Assembly (NCBI RefSeq): GCF_016107395.1
Contig: NZ_JAAIKO010000002.1
Coordinates: 397,409 to 461,408, forward strand
Reading direction: 5' to 3'
Source of the DNA: Streptomyces fildesensis
GTDB taxonomy: Bacteria > Actinomycetota > Actinomycetes > Streptomycetales > Streptomycetaceae
Length of the DNA: 64,000 nucleotides
A program made the position numbers and the translations under genes. Below the pieces are notes generated by a model. That model was not told the DNA's origin. It saw only the letters and a program-made list of their open reading frames with translations, and searched no databases. Position 1 is the stretch's first letter, and the number at the start of each line of letters is the position of its first letter. Positions 52,195-60,691 of this stretch are shown here, piece by piece.

Positions 52195-53349
52195 ATGTCC
52201 AACCGGTCGCCCAGAGGCGGAATCGAAGCGGTCAGCGACGCGGTCCTCGCGATGAGCCGGCACTTGGAGGTGCGCGAGGTGCTGCAGACGATCGTCGCGT
52301 CCGCCCGCGAGCTGCTCGACGCCGAGTACGCCGCGCTCGGGGTGCCCGACGATCACGGCGGGTTCGCCCAGTTCGTCGTCGACGGGGTGAGCGACGAGCA
52401 GTGGAAGGCGATCGGCCCGCTGCCCCGCCAGCACGGCATCCTCGCCGCGATGCTCCACGAGGCGACCCCGCAGCGGCTCGCGGACGTCACGCAGTCCGAC
52501 TCCTTCGGGGGCTGGCCGCGCGCCCACCCGGACATGACCGACTTCATCGGGATGCCGGTCGTCGACGGCGAGGAGATCCTCGGCGCGATCTTCCTGGCCA
52601 ACAAGGTGGGCCCCAGAACCGGGCCCGCCACCGACTGCGCCTTCACCCAGGAGGACGAGACGCTGCTGCGGACCCTGGCCGCCCACGCCGCCATCGCCCT
52701 CACCAACGCCCGCCTCTACGAGCGCAGCCGCGAACTCACCCTGGCGGGGGAGCGGGCGCGCATCGCCCACGAGCTGCACGACGCGGTCTCCCAGAAGCTC
52801 TTCTCGCTGCGCCTCACCGCACAGGCCGCGGCCGCCCTGGTCGACCGCGACCCGGCGCGCGCCAAGGAGGAGCTGAAGCATGTGGCGGCGCTCGCCGCCG
52901 AGGCCGCCGACGAGCTGCGCGCCGTCGTCGTCGAGCTGCGGCCCGCGGGACTGGACGAGGACGGCCTCGTCGCGACCCTGCGGACCCAGGCCGAGGTGCT
53001 CGACCGGGCCCACGCGGCCCATGTCACCTTTACGTCCTGCCAGGTCAAGGCGCTGCCCGCCGCCCAGGAGGAAGCGCTGCTGCGGGTCGCGCAGGAGGCG
53101 CTGCACAACGCACTGCGGCACGCGGACGCCGGGACCGTGACCGTCTGCCTCACCGGCCGGGGCAAGGGAGCGGTGCTGCGGGTCCGCGACGACGGCAGCG
53201 GCTTCGAACCGTCCGCGGTGCGCCGCGCCGGACGCCATCTGGGCCTGGTCTCGATGCGGGACCGGGCGAGCGGCGTGGGCGGACACCTGACAGTGGAATC
53301 GGCGCCCGGCAAGGGCACCGTCATCGAGATGGAGGTGCCCGGTGGCTGA
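52195..53349 (+). CDS. GAF-domain sensor histidine kinase
   Basis: The 384-residue cytoplasmic kinase has a GAF domain (about 11-170), a HisKA_3 dimerisation segment RIAHELHDAVSQKLFSLRL with the phosphoacceptor His195, and an ATPase domain (ALLRVAQEALHNALRHADA; RDDGSGFEP). It belongs to the NarL/DevS type. The response regulator overlaps it by 8 nt, so they form a two-component pair. There is no membrane segment, hence an internal signal. Confidence 0.92.
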   Translation: MSNRSPRGGIEAVSDAVLAMSRHLEVREVLQTIVASARELLDAEYAALGVPDDHGGFAQFVVDGVSDEQWKAIGPLPRQHGILAAMLHEATPQRLADVTQSDSFGGWPRAHPDMTDFIGMPVVDGEEILGAIFLANKVGPRTGPATDCAFTQEDETLLRTLAAHAAIALTNARLYERSRELTLAGERARIAHELHDAVSQKLFSLRLTAQAAAALVDRDPARAKEELKHVAALAAEAADELRAVVVELRPAGLDEDGLVATLRTQAEVLDRAHAAHVTFTSCQVKALPAAQEEALLRVAQEALHNALRHADAGTVTVCLTGRGKGAVLRVRDDGSGFEPSAVRRAGRHLGLVSMRDRASGVGGHLTVESAPGKGTVIEMEVPGG

Positions 53350-54010
53350 GTCAGAGGGGCAGGCCCGCATCCGCGTATTGCTCGTCGACGACCACCAGGT
53401 GGTGCGCCGCGGGCTGCGGACCTTCCTGGAGGTCCAGGGCGACATCGACGTCGTCGGGGAGGCGGGGGACGGCGACGAGGGCGTGGCCCGCGCCGGGGAA
53501 CTGCGCCCCGACGTGATCCTGATGGACATCAAGATGCCCGGCGCCGACGGCATCTCCGCGCTGCGCAAGCTGCGCGAGCTCGGCAACCCGGCCCGGGTGC
53601 TCATCGTCACCAGCTTCACCGAGCAGCGCACCATCGTGCCCGCCCTGCGGGCCGGTGCGGCCGGCTATGTGTACAAGGACGTGGACCCCGAGGCGCTGGC
53701 CGGCGCCATCCGCTCCGTGCACGCCGGCCATGTGCTGCTCCAGCCCGAGGTGGCCGACGCCCTGCTCTCCCAGGAGTTCCCCGGCGGCGGCCAGGGACGG
53801 GGCAACGCCCTCACCGAACGGGAGCGCGAGGTGCTGACGCTGATCGCCGACGGGCGCTCCAACCGGGAGATCGCCCGCGCGCTGGTGCTCTCGGAGAAGA
53901 CCGTGAAGACCCATGTCTCGAACATCCTGATGAAGCTCGATGTCTCGGACCGCACCCAGGCCGCGCTGTGGGCGGTCAGGCACGGCATCGGGGCACCTCC
54001 GGAGGCCTGA
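53342..54010 (+). CDS. NarL/LuxR-type response regulator
   Basis: The 222-residue protein has a receiver domain with Asp62 in DVILMDIKMPG as the phosphorylation site and Thr/Lys residues in VTSFTEQ and YVYKDV. The C-terminal LuxR HTH reads LTEREREVLTLIADGRSNREIARALVLSEKTVKTHVSNIL (for example NREIARAL and KTVKTHV). The GTG start overlaps the kinase stop. It lies just upstream of two chaplin genes on the same strand. Confidence 0.93.
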   Translation: MAESEGQARIRVLLVDDHQVVRRGLRTFLEVQGDIDVVGEAGDGDEGVARAGELRPDVILMDIKMPGADGISALRKLRELGNPARVLIVTSFTEQRTIVPALRAGAAGYVYKDVDPEALAGAIRSVHAGHVLLQPEVADALLSQEFPGGGQGRGNALTEREREVLTLIADGRSNREIARALVLSEKTVKTHVSNILMKLDVSDRTQAALWAVRHGIGAPPEA

Positions 54011-54160
54011 CGGGCCATACCGGACCGGTGTGTTCCGGTATCGGATTCATTCCGACGGGTGGATGTGGGGCCGGTGGCGCATCCTGACCGCCTGTGGCCC
54101 GTTCTGTAGGGAGTACCGCGGCGGCTGGTCGCGGTGCACCCTGCAAGGAGGAAGTTCGAA

Positions 54161-54406
54161 GTGAAGATCCTGAAGACCGCCGCGGCTGTCACCTTCGTCG
54201 CGGGCGGGCTCGCCATGGCCGGAGCCGGTGTCGCCTCCGCCCACAGCGGCGCCGAGGCCCACGGCGTGGCCGAGGGCTCGCCCGGCGTTCTCTCCGGCAA
54301 CCTGCTCCAGGTTCCCGTGCACGTCCCGGTCAACGTCTGCGGCAACACCGTGAACGTGATCGGTCTCCTGAACCCGGTGTTCGGGAACGAGTGCGTCAAC
54401 CAGTAG
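54161..54406 (+). CDS. Short chaplin with the cysteine pair
   Basis: The 81-residue protein has a signal peptide (residues 1-26, ending GVASA), a short His/Gly-rich stretch and a chaplin domain (SPGVLSGNLLQVPVHVPVNV, continuing to NECVN) with two Cys residues (VCGNTV and NECV). Short chaplins assemble on the cell surface as amyloid-like hydrophobic coat that lets aerial hyphae rise. AAGGAGG precedes the GTG at 9 nt. Its domain is almost identical to that of the next gene. Confidence 0.92.
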   Translation: MKILKTAAAVTFVAGGLAMAGAGVASAHSGAEAHGVAEGSPGVLSGNLLQVPVHVPVNVCGNTVNVIGLLNPVFGNECVNQ

Positions 54407-54432
54407 TCCCCCCGCGGCTCCGCCGCGACGAC

Positions 54433-54461
54433 CGGCCCCGGAGGCACCGCCTCCGGGGCCG
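54433..54461 (+). terminator. Terminator after the first chaplin gene
   Basis: A perfect 12-bp stem (CGGCCCCGGAGG) with a 5-nt loop separates the chaplin genes, giving each its own transcript end. Confidence 0.8.
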
Positions 54462-54605
54462 CTGCGTTCGATCGAATCCCCGCGCGTTCGATCCGGCGAT
54501 CCCTTCGGACGTTTCCGGTCCGCGGCCGTGTCATCCGGCCGGGCCGGGCGTTCTTCACCGTGCGGCCCGCGGCTGGGCCGTACCGCAACAGGAGGATCGT
54601 TTCCC

Positions 54606-54848
54606 ATGAACACTGCCAAAAAGGCCGCCCTGGTCATCGCCGTCACCGGAATCGCCGCGGGTGTCTCCGCCGGTTCCGCGTTCGCGAGCGCCGATGCCTG
54701 TGGCTCCGCCACCGACTCCCCGGGCGTGCTGTCCGGCAACCTGCTCCAGGTGCCGGTGCACGTCCCGGTCAACGTGACGGGCAACACCGTCAACGTGATC
54801 GGTCTGCTCAACCCGGCGTTCGGCAACGCGTCGTCGAACATCGGCTGA
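54606..54848 (+). CDS. Cys-less chaplin (ChpE-like)
   Basis: The 80-residue protein has a signal peptide (residues 1-28, ending SAFASA) and a chaplin domain matching its neighbour, but the two domain Cys positions are Thr (NVTGNTV) and Ser (NASSN). One Cys remains near the mature N-terminus (DACGSA). A Cys-less short chaplin resembles ChpE, which is made early and is central to surface activity. AGGAGG precedes the ATG. Confidence 0.88.
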   Translation: MNTAKKAALVIAVTGIAAGVSAGSAFASADACGSATDSPGVLSGNLLQVPVHVPVNVTGNTVNVIGLLNPAFGNASSNIG

Positions 54849-54867
54849 CCTGCCCCGTACGACCGTG

Positions 54868-54912
54868 AAGGCCCCGCGTCCCACCGGTGACACCGGCAGG
54901 ACGCGGGGCCTT
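54868..54912. terminator. Bidirectional terminator after the second chaplin gene
   Basis: A 14-bp stem AAGGCCCCGCGTCC has an inner smaller hairpin and lies between the convergent stops. Confidence 0.85.
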
Positions 54913-54932
54913 CCGCGTCATCCCGGTGCGGC

Positions 54933-55718
54933 TCAGGCCCGGCGCTCCGACTCCTCCACGTACGCGTTGTACGCCGCCACCTGCGCCCGCCGCGCGGTGC
55001 GCTCCACCGGCCGCAGCAGCTCCGCCCGCGCGGCGATCTCCGACGCGCTCACCGCGCCCCCGTGCCCGTCGGAGGCGATGGCGACCAGGGCGCCGACCCG
55101 CTGCGCCAGCGCCAGCACCCGCACCGCCCGCGGCGGATAGCCGGGCGCCAGCAGATCACGGCCGCGCTCCGCACGCGCCCGGTACGCGTCCAGGGCGGCC
55201 TGCGCGGCCGGCCCCGCCCCCGCCACGTCCAGCCGGGTCAGCGCCTCGGTGGTGTCCCGCAGCGCCTCGGCCAGCTCCCGCTCGGCCTCGCCGAGCGAGG
55301 GCACATCGGCCGGTGGGCCCTGCCGCACCTCCAGGCACTTCCACTCCACCTCCACATGCACATCGCCGCGCGGCCCGGCCTCGCTCACCTCGGGTACGAG
55401 GCCGAGCGCCGGGCCGCCGACCGCGATCACGGCCTCGCCCGCGGCCAGCGCCCGCGCGTTGAAGTCGGCCGGGCCGCTGAGACCCAGCGGATGTCCCGGC
55501 GCGGGCAGGGCGACCCGCAGCCCGGTCGTACCGAGCGCCCGCAGCCGGCCGAGGCCGAGCGTCAGCCCGACCGGGCCGGTCTCGCCCGGCAGTCCGGTCA
55601 TCCGGTGGACCGCGTCCTCGCCCAGGACCTCCTGGGCGACATCATCCGGTGCGGCAAGTCCGGCAAGTAGGGCATTTCCCCACGCCGCCAGCCGTCCTGA
55701 TCGAGGTTCATCAAGCAT
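54933..55718 (-). CDS. Conserved hypothetical protein (261 aa)
   Basis: A 261-residue cytoplasmic protein of unknown function. The N-terminal half is rich in Gly, Leu and Pro (GRLRALGTTGLRVALPAPGHPLGLSGP) and resembles a small beta-rich domain; the C-terminal half is helical (SEIAARAELLRPVERTARRAQ). No motif tells the reaction. Its homologues appear restricted to streptomycetes (from memory). It diverges from the ABC ATPase. Confidence 0.7.
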   Translation of the reverse strand: MLDEPRSGRLAAWGNALLAGLAAPDDVAQEVLGEDAVHRMTGLPGETGPVGLTLGLGRLRALGTTGLRVALPAPGHPLGLSGPADFNARALAAGEAVIAVGGPALGLVPEVSEAGPRGDVHVEVEWKCLEVRQGPPADVPSLGEAERELAEALRDTTEALTRLDVAGAGPAAQAALDAYRARAERGRDLLAPGYPPRAVRVLALAQRVGALVAIASDGHGGAVSASEIAARAELLRPVERTARRAQVAAYNAYVEESERRA

Positions 55719-55817
55719 CCCCCCAGCCTAAGGAGTGGACCGCCCGACGCGTGGCGTAGGTTTTCCCTCGGGGCTCTGCCCGTGACAACCGAAACTGCAA
55801 TGGGAGACAACGCGCTC

Positions 55818-56609
55818 ATGAGCGATGTGCTGGAGCTGGTGGACGTATCGGTGGTCCGCGACGGACGGGCTCTGGTGGACCAGGTCTCGTGGTCGGTCGC
55901 CGAGGGCGAACGCTGGGTGATCCTCGGACCGAACGGCGCGGGAAAGACCACCCTGCTCAATGTCGCCTCCAGCTATCTCTTCCCGACCACCGGCACCGTC
56001 CAGGTGCTCGGCGAGAAGCTCGGCAGCGTCGACGTCTTCGAACTGCGCCCCCGTATCGGCATGGCCGGCGCGGCCATGGCGGACAAGATGCCGCGCGGCC
56101 AGACCGTCCTGCAGACCGTGCTCACCGCCGCGTACGGCATGACCGCGCACTGGCGGGAGAGTTACGAGAAGGTCGACGAGGACCGCGCCCGCGCCTTCCT
56201 CGACCGGCTGGGCATGTCCGACTACCTGGACCGCAAGTTCGGCACCCTGTCCGAGGGCGAGCGCAAGCGCACCCTGATCGCCCGCGCCATGATGACCGAC
56301 CCGGAGCTGCTGCTCCTCGACGAGCCCGCGGCCGGCCTGGACCTCGGCGGCCGTGAGGACCTGGTACGCCGCCTCGGCCGGCTCGCCCGCGACCCGATCG
56401 CGCCCTCCATGATCATGGTGACCCACCATGTCGAAGAGATCGCCCCCGGCTTCACCCATGTCCTCATGATCCGCCAGGGCAAGGTCGTCGCCGCAGGCCC
56501 GGTCGAGCTGGAACTCACCTCGCGCAACCTCTCCCGCTGCTTCGGCCTCCCGCTCGTCGTCGAGCACAGGGGCGACCGCTGGACCGCCGCAGGACTGCCG
56601 CTCTCGTAG
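55818..56609 (+). CDS. ABC transporter ATP-binding protein
   Basis: The 263-residue single ATPase domain has Walker A GPNGAGKTTLL, signature TLSEGERKR (one change from LSGGQ), and Walker B LLLDEPAAGLD. Family placement is near ModF/iron-type soluble ATPases that act without an adjacent permease. The ATG at 55818 (MSDVLELVDVSVV) was chosen over GTG 55782 and ATG 55800. No permease gene is next to it, so the partner is elsewhere or the protein has a non-transport role. Confidence 0.85.
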   Translation: MSDVLELVDVSVVRDGRALVDQVSWSVAEGERWVILGPNGAGKTTLLNVASSYLFPTTGTVQVLGEKLGSVDVFELRPRIGMAGAAMADKMPRGQTVLQTVLTAAYGMTAHWRESYEKVDEDRARAFLDRLGMSDYLDRKFGTLSEGERKRTLIARAMMTDPELLLLDEPAAGLDLGGREDLVRRLGRLARDPIAPSMIMVTHHVEEIAPGFTHVLMIRQGKVVAAGPVELELTSRNLSRCFGLPLVVEHRGDRWTAAGLPLS

Positions 56610-56728
56610 CCATCCGCCGCCCGGCCGGGGGGAGCGGGACGTAACACCCCCCGGCGGAACGCCCGTTCGTGCTTCCCCGCGCCCGCCCCCGCGCCCGGAA
56701 GGCCTGTCACAGATCACCCCCGCCCCCC

Positions 56729-56734
56729 TACGAT
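56729..56734 (+). promoter_or_regulatory. -10 of a leaderless NfeD transcript
   Basis: TACGAT lies 6 nt before the NfeD GTG at 56741, and the only purine-rich element (GGGGAG) directly touches the start codon, too close to act as a Shine-Dalgarno sequence. Confidence 0.45.
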
Positions 56735-56740
56735 GGGGAG

Positions 56741-57163
56741 GTGGACCCATGGGTGTGGTGGCTGATCGCCGCCGTAGGACTCGGCATACCGCTGGTGATC
56801 ACGACGATGCCCGAATTCGGGATGTTCGCGGTCGGCGCCGTCGCGGGGGCGATCGTCGCCGCGCTCGGCGGCGGCATCGTCGTCCAGGTCATCGTCTTCG
56901 TGATCGTCTCGGTCGCACTGCTCGCGGTCGTCCGCCCGATCGCCTACAAGCACCGGACGCAGCGGCCCGAACTGCGTACCGGCATCGACGCGCTGAGGGG
57001 GCGGCAGGCCGTCGTCCTCGAACGGGTCGACGGCGGCGGCGGACGGATCAAGCTCGCCGGAGAGATCTGGTCGGCGCGCGCCCTCGACGAGGAACGGAGC
57101 TTCGACCCGGGCGAGAAGGTGGATGTCGTGGAGATCGACGGCGCGACCGCCGTCGTCATGTGA
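56741..57163 (+). CDS. NfeD family membrane protein
   Basis: The 140-residue protein has three helices (WWLIAAVGLGIPLVITTM; AVGAVAGAIVAALGG; VVQVIVFVIVSVALLAVVRPI) and a C-terminal OB-fold (GRQAVVLERVDGGGGRIKLAGEIWSARAL). NfeD proteins pair with stomatin-like SPFH proteins in membrane microdomains. The SPFH gene starts 134 nt downstream. Confidence 0.9.
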   Translation: MDPWVWWLIAAVGLGIPLVITTMPEFGMFAVGAVAGAIVAALGGGIVVQVIVFVIVSVALLAVVRPIAYKHRTQRPELRTGIDALRGRQAVVLERVDGGGGRIKLAGEIWSARALDEERSFDPGEKVDVVEIDGATAVVM

Positions 57164-57297
57164 CCGAGGACGCCTGACCGACCGATACGGCCGCCGCGGT
57201 CGTGCTCCGGGAATTCGCCGAACCCGAGCGCACCGCCGCAGTGGTCTGCGAGAATTGATCATGTCGTAGTACGTCCGCAAACGGCGCGGGAGTGGAC

Positions 57298-58281
57298 ATG
57301 CAGCCGATCATCATCGTCCTGATCATCCTGGTGGTGCTCGTCTTCGTCGCGCTCATCAAGACGGTCCAGGTCATCCCCCAGGCGAGTGCCGCCATCGTCG
57401 AACGATTCGGCCGCTACACGCGGACGTTGAGCGCGGGCCTGAACATCGTCGTTCCGTTCATCGACACGATCCGCAACCGCATCGACCTCCGTGAGCAGGT
57501 CGTGCCGTTCCCGCCGCAGCCGGTGATCACCCAGGACAACCTGGTCGTCAACATCGACACGGTCATCTACTACCAGGTCACCGACGCCCGCGCGGCGACG
57601 TACGAAGTCGCCAGCTACATCCAGGCGATCGAGCAGCTCACCGTCACCACGCTCCGCAACATCATCGGCGGCATGGACCTGGAACGGACGCTGACCTCCC
57701 GCGAGGAGATCAACGCGGCGCTGCGCGGCGTCCTGGACGAGGCCACCGGCAAATGGGGCATCCGCGTCAACCGCGTCGAGCTCAAGGCGATCGAGCCGCC
57801 CACCTCCATCCAGGACTCGATGGAGAAGCAGATGCGCGCGGACCGCGACAAGCGCGCCGCGATCCTCACCGCGGAGGGCATCCGGCAGTCCCAGATCCTC
57901 ACCGCCGAAGGTGAGAAGCAGTCCTCCATCCTGCGCGCCGAAGGTGACGCCAAGGCCGCCGCGCTGCGCGCCGAAGGTGAGGCCCAGGCCATCCGTACGG
58001 TCTTCGAGTCCATCCACGCGGGCGACCCGGACCAGAAGCTGCTGGCCTACCAGTACCTCCAGATGCTCCCGAAGATCGCGCAGGGCGACGCCAACAAGCT
58101 CTGGATCATCCCCAGCGAGCTCAATGACGCGCTCAAGGGCCTCGGCGGCATCGTGAACCTGCCCGGCGCCCCGACCAACGGTGCCGGCGGCGGGAACAAC
58201 GGCGGCACCAACGGCAACAACGGGGGCGGCGGCGACGTCCCCATCCCGCGCCGCGAGACCCCACGCTTCGACAAGGACTGA
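57298..58281 (+). CDS. SPFH/Band 7 (stomatin-like) membrane protein
   Basis: The 327-residue protein has an N-terminal membrane helix (IIIVLIILVVLVFVALI), a Band 7 domain (QASAAIVERFGRYTRTLSAGLNIVVPFID; LVVNIDTVIYYQVTDARAA) and a coiled coil with a repeated LTAEG or LRAEG motif (RRAAILTAEGIRQSQILTAEG region). The C-terminal 40 residues are Asn/Gly-rich. It probably oligomerises at the membrane with NfeD. The ATG at 57298 has GGGAG at 6 nt. Confidence 0.93.
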   Translation: MQPIIIVLIILVVLVFVALIKTVQVIPQASAAIVERFGRYTRTLSAGLNIVVPFIDTIRNRIDLREQVVPFPPQPVITQDNLVVNIDTVIYYQVTDARAATYEVASYIQAIEQLTVTTLRNIIGGMDLERTLTSREEINAALRGVLDEATGKWGIRVNRVELKAIEPPTSIQDSMEKQMRADRDKRAAILTAEGIRQSQILTAEGEKQSSILRAEGDAKAAALRAEGEAQAIRTVFESIHAGDPDQKLLAYQYLQMLPKIAQGDANKLWIIPSELNDALKGLGGIVNLPGAPTNGAGGGNNGGTNGNNGGGGDVPIPRRETPRFDKD

Positions 58282-58330
58282 CCCTCGGGCATGATCGGTG
58301 CATCCGACACCGGTCATCGAGGGGTACAGC

Positions 58331-59098
58331 GTGACGTTCTGGGAGGCACTCGCCGTCTTCGCGGCGGGCATCGGCGCCGGCACCATCAACACCATCGTCG
58401 GCTCCGGCACCCTCATCACGTTCCCGGTACTGCTCGCCGTCGGCCTCCCGCCGATCACCGCGAACGTCTCCAACGCCCTCGGCCTGGTACCCGGTTCGCT
58501 CACCGGTGCCATCGGCTACCGCCGTGAACTGCGCGGCCAGCGCCGGCGCGTCATCCGGCTCGGCAGCACCGCGCTGGCCGGCGGCCTGGCCGGCGCGATC
58601 CTGCTGCTGACCCTGCCGTCCGACGCGTTCGACGCGATCGTCCCGGTACTGATCGGGCTGGCCCTGGTCCTGGTCGTGCTGCAGCCCCGCCTCGCCCGCG
58701 CCATCAAGGCCCGCCGCGAACGCGAGGGCACCGAGGTCCCCACCGACGGCGGCCCGCTGCTGCTCGTCGGACTGTTCCTCGCCAGCATGTACGGCGGTTA
58801 CTTCGGGGCCGCCCAGGGCGTTCTCTACCTGTCGCTGATGGGGCTGCTGCTCCATGACGACCTGCAGCGGATCAACGGCGTCAAGAACGTCCTCGGCATG
58901 CTCGTCAACGGCATCGCCGCCGTGTTCTTCCTCTTCGTCGCCGACTTCAACTGGGCCGCCGTGGGCCTCATCGCCGCCGGAGCCACCCTCGGCGGCATCT
59001 TCGGCGCCCGCATCGGCCGCCGGCTGCCGCCGGCGGCGCTGCGCGGCGTCATCGTCGCCGTCGGCATCGTGGCCATCGTCCAGCTCGTCCTCAGATGA
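58331..59098 (+). CDS. TauE/SafE family sulfite or anion exporter
   Basis: The 255-residue protein has eight hydrophobic helices and the TauE motifs GIGAGTINTIVGSGTLITFPVLL and YGGYFGAAQGVLYLSLMGLL. Members carry small anions such as sulfite, taurine-derived groups or organic acids. The GTG at 58331 follows GAGGGG at 6 nt; the GTG at 58298 is less likely. Confidence 0.88.
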   Translation: MTFWEALAVFAAGIGAGTINTIVGSGTLITFPVLLAVGLPPITANVSNALGLVPGSLTGAIGYRRELRGQRRRVIRLGSTALAGGLAGAILLLTLPSDAFDAIVPVLIGLALVLVVLQPRLARAIKARREREGTEVPTDGGPLLLVGLFLASMYGGYFGAAQGVLYLSLMGLLLHDDLQRINGVKNVLGMLVNGIAAVFFLFVADFNWAAVGLIAAGATLGGIFGARIGRRLPPAALRGVIVAVGIVAIVQLVLR

Positions 59099-59124
59099 CC
59101 GCCGCCGTCCGCGCCCCACCGGGA

Positions 59125-59628
59125 TCAGGCCGGCAGCGCCAGCCACCCCGGCAGCGCGTCGTTGTCCCTGATCCCCAGCGCCAGCAGCAGCGTGTCCGCC
59201 GGCGTCGGCTCGAACGGCTGCGCCAGCAGCCGCATCCCCGCCTGCTCAGGAGTCCGGTCCGCCTTGCGGCCGTTGTCCTCCGCACAGGCCGCGACCGTGT
59301 TCAGCCAGGTGTCCCCACCACCGCGCGACCGCGGGACGATGTGGTCCACCGTGCTCGCCCGGCGACCGCAGTACGCGCACCGGTGTCGGTCACGCACCAG
59401 CACACCCCGCCGCGACCACGGGGCCCGTTGTCGGAAGGGCACCCGGACGTATCTGCGCAGCCTGATCACCAGCGGAACCGGAACCTCGACGGCCGCCGCG
59501 CGGATGCGCAGCCCGGGATGCGCCTGCTCGACGACGGCCTTCTCCTGCATGACCAGCACCACGGCACGCCGCAGCGACACCGTCGACAGCGGCTCGAAAC
59601 TCGCGTTCAGCACCAGAGTCTCACGCAT
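59125..59628 (-). CDS. HNH endonuclease family protein
   Basis: The 167-residue protein has RDRHRCAYCGRRASTVDHIVPRSRGG, an HNH site with a CxxC knuckle and the Asp-His pair, then NTVAACAEDNGRKADRTPEQAG with the last motif residue. Such chromosomal HNH proteins are common in actinobacteria and their substrates are unknown. Start ATG 59628 (MRETLVLNASFEPL). It converges on TauE with little space between them. Confidence 0.9.
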   Translation of the reverse strand: MRETLVLNASFEPLSTVSLRRAVVLVMQEKAVVEQAHPGLRIRAAAVEVPVPLVIRLRRYVRVPFRQRAPWSRRGVLVRDRHRCAYCGRRASTVDHIVPRSRGGGDTWLNTVAACAEDNGRKADRTPEQAGMRLLAQPFEPTPADTLLLALGIRDNDALPGWLALPA

Positions 59629-60067
59629 TCCGCCCACCCCAAGGATCCGTCCCCGCCCCATGGCGAAGTGGATCCACTGTGCCTCGCGGACCACCGGCGG
59701 ACAACGCAATTACCGTGCGGGGAAAGGGGATCGACGGGGTACGGGAGCGGCTCCCGGAAGGGTGGCCGGGCGGGTGGACAGCGAAAAATGCCGAACGCCC
59801 CGGACGCTTCCCCCCGTGCGTAACGGAAGCGTCCGGAGCGTACGGCAGCCGGCGTGGACACCGGGCGGGAAACACCTGGTTCCGGCGGACGGCCGGCATC
59901 GCGCGGGCGAGAACCACCACGACGCAACGCCCCGCCGCCCCCGCTACAGCGGTACCGGCTGCCTGGTGATGGTGGGCCACCACCAGACACGTACCACTGT
60001 GCGATTCAGGGCGCCGGGGCGCAACGCAATTAACGGGCGCCCGCCGGCCACGGCGGACGCCCGGCCG
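59629..60067. other. Gene-poor interval with hairpin and direct repeat
   Basis: No convincing gene. It contains a 12-bp hairpin (59800-59811 with 59825-59836), probably the terminator of the PEBP unit; a 7-bp inverted repeat around 60009-60040; and two copies of CAACGCAATTA at 59702 and 60022. The promoter of the HNH gene must lie at its left side. Confidence 0.55.
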
Positions 60068-60607
60068 TCAGCTACCGGCCGGTGCCTCGTACTCGCCGAT
60101 CAGCTGGGCGCGGCCCAGCGTGTGGAAGCGGAGGTTGAAACCGATCACGGCAGGCGAGGCGTCCGCGTCCGGCCCGAGCTTCTCGGTGTCCACCGCGTAC
60201 ACGGTGAAGACATAGCGGTGCGAACCGTCCCCCGGCGGCGGCGCGGCCCCGCCGAAGTCCCGCGTCCCGTAGTCGTTCCTGACGTGCAGCGCACCCTCGG
60301 GCAGCCCCTTGAAGTCCCCGCCGCCCGCGCCCGCGGGCAACTCGGTGACGGACGCGGGAATGTCGATGAGCGACCAGTGCCAGAAACCGCTGCCGGTCGG
60401 CGCGTCCGGGTCGTAGCACGTCACGGCGAAACTCTTCGTCCTGTCGGGGAAGCCCTCCCACCGCAGGTGCGGTGACGTGTTCCCGGCCGCGTACACCTGC
60501 GCGTCCTTCAACACCCCGCCCGGCGCCACGTCATCGCTCACCACCGTGAACGACGGCACCGGCGGATGGAACTCGTGGGGGAGCGGCCGCCGCTTCTGCT
60601 CGGTCAC
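60068..60607 (-). CDS. YbhB/YbcL family PEBP protein
   Basis: The 179-residue phosphatidylethanolamine-binding fold protein has [38 protein letters not shown] and [17 protein letters not shown], the two PEBP signatures. The bacterial role is unknown. The GTG at 60607 follows AGGAGG at 7 nt; a start 7 codons upstream lacks this spacing. Confidence 0.93.
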   Translation of the reverse strand: MTEQKRRPLPHEFHPPVPSFTVVSDDVAPGGVLKDAQVYAAGNTSPHLRWEGFPDRTKSFAVTCYDPDAPTGSGFWHWSLIDIPASVTELPAGAGGGDFKGLPEGALHVRNDYGTRDFGGAAPPPGDGSHRYVFTVYAVDTEKLGPDADASPAVIGFNLRFHTLGRAQLIGEYEAPAGS

Positions 60608-60691
60608 CTCGACACCTCCTGATCGCAAGAACAGCTAGGGACCGCGGCCGGGCTGCGCCGGCGCGGCCTTCTGCGCACCGAGCCTAGATCC

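Noticed and set aside
59629..60067. Small protein genes in the gap on either strand
   Set aside because: Available frames lack ribosome-binding sites and show Pro/Arg/Gly-rich shadow composition.
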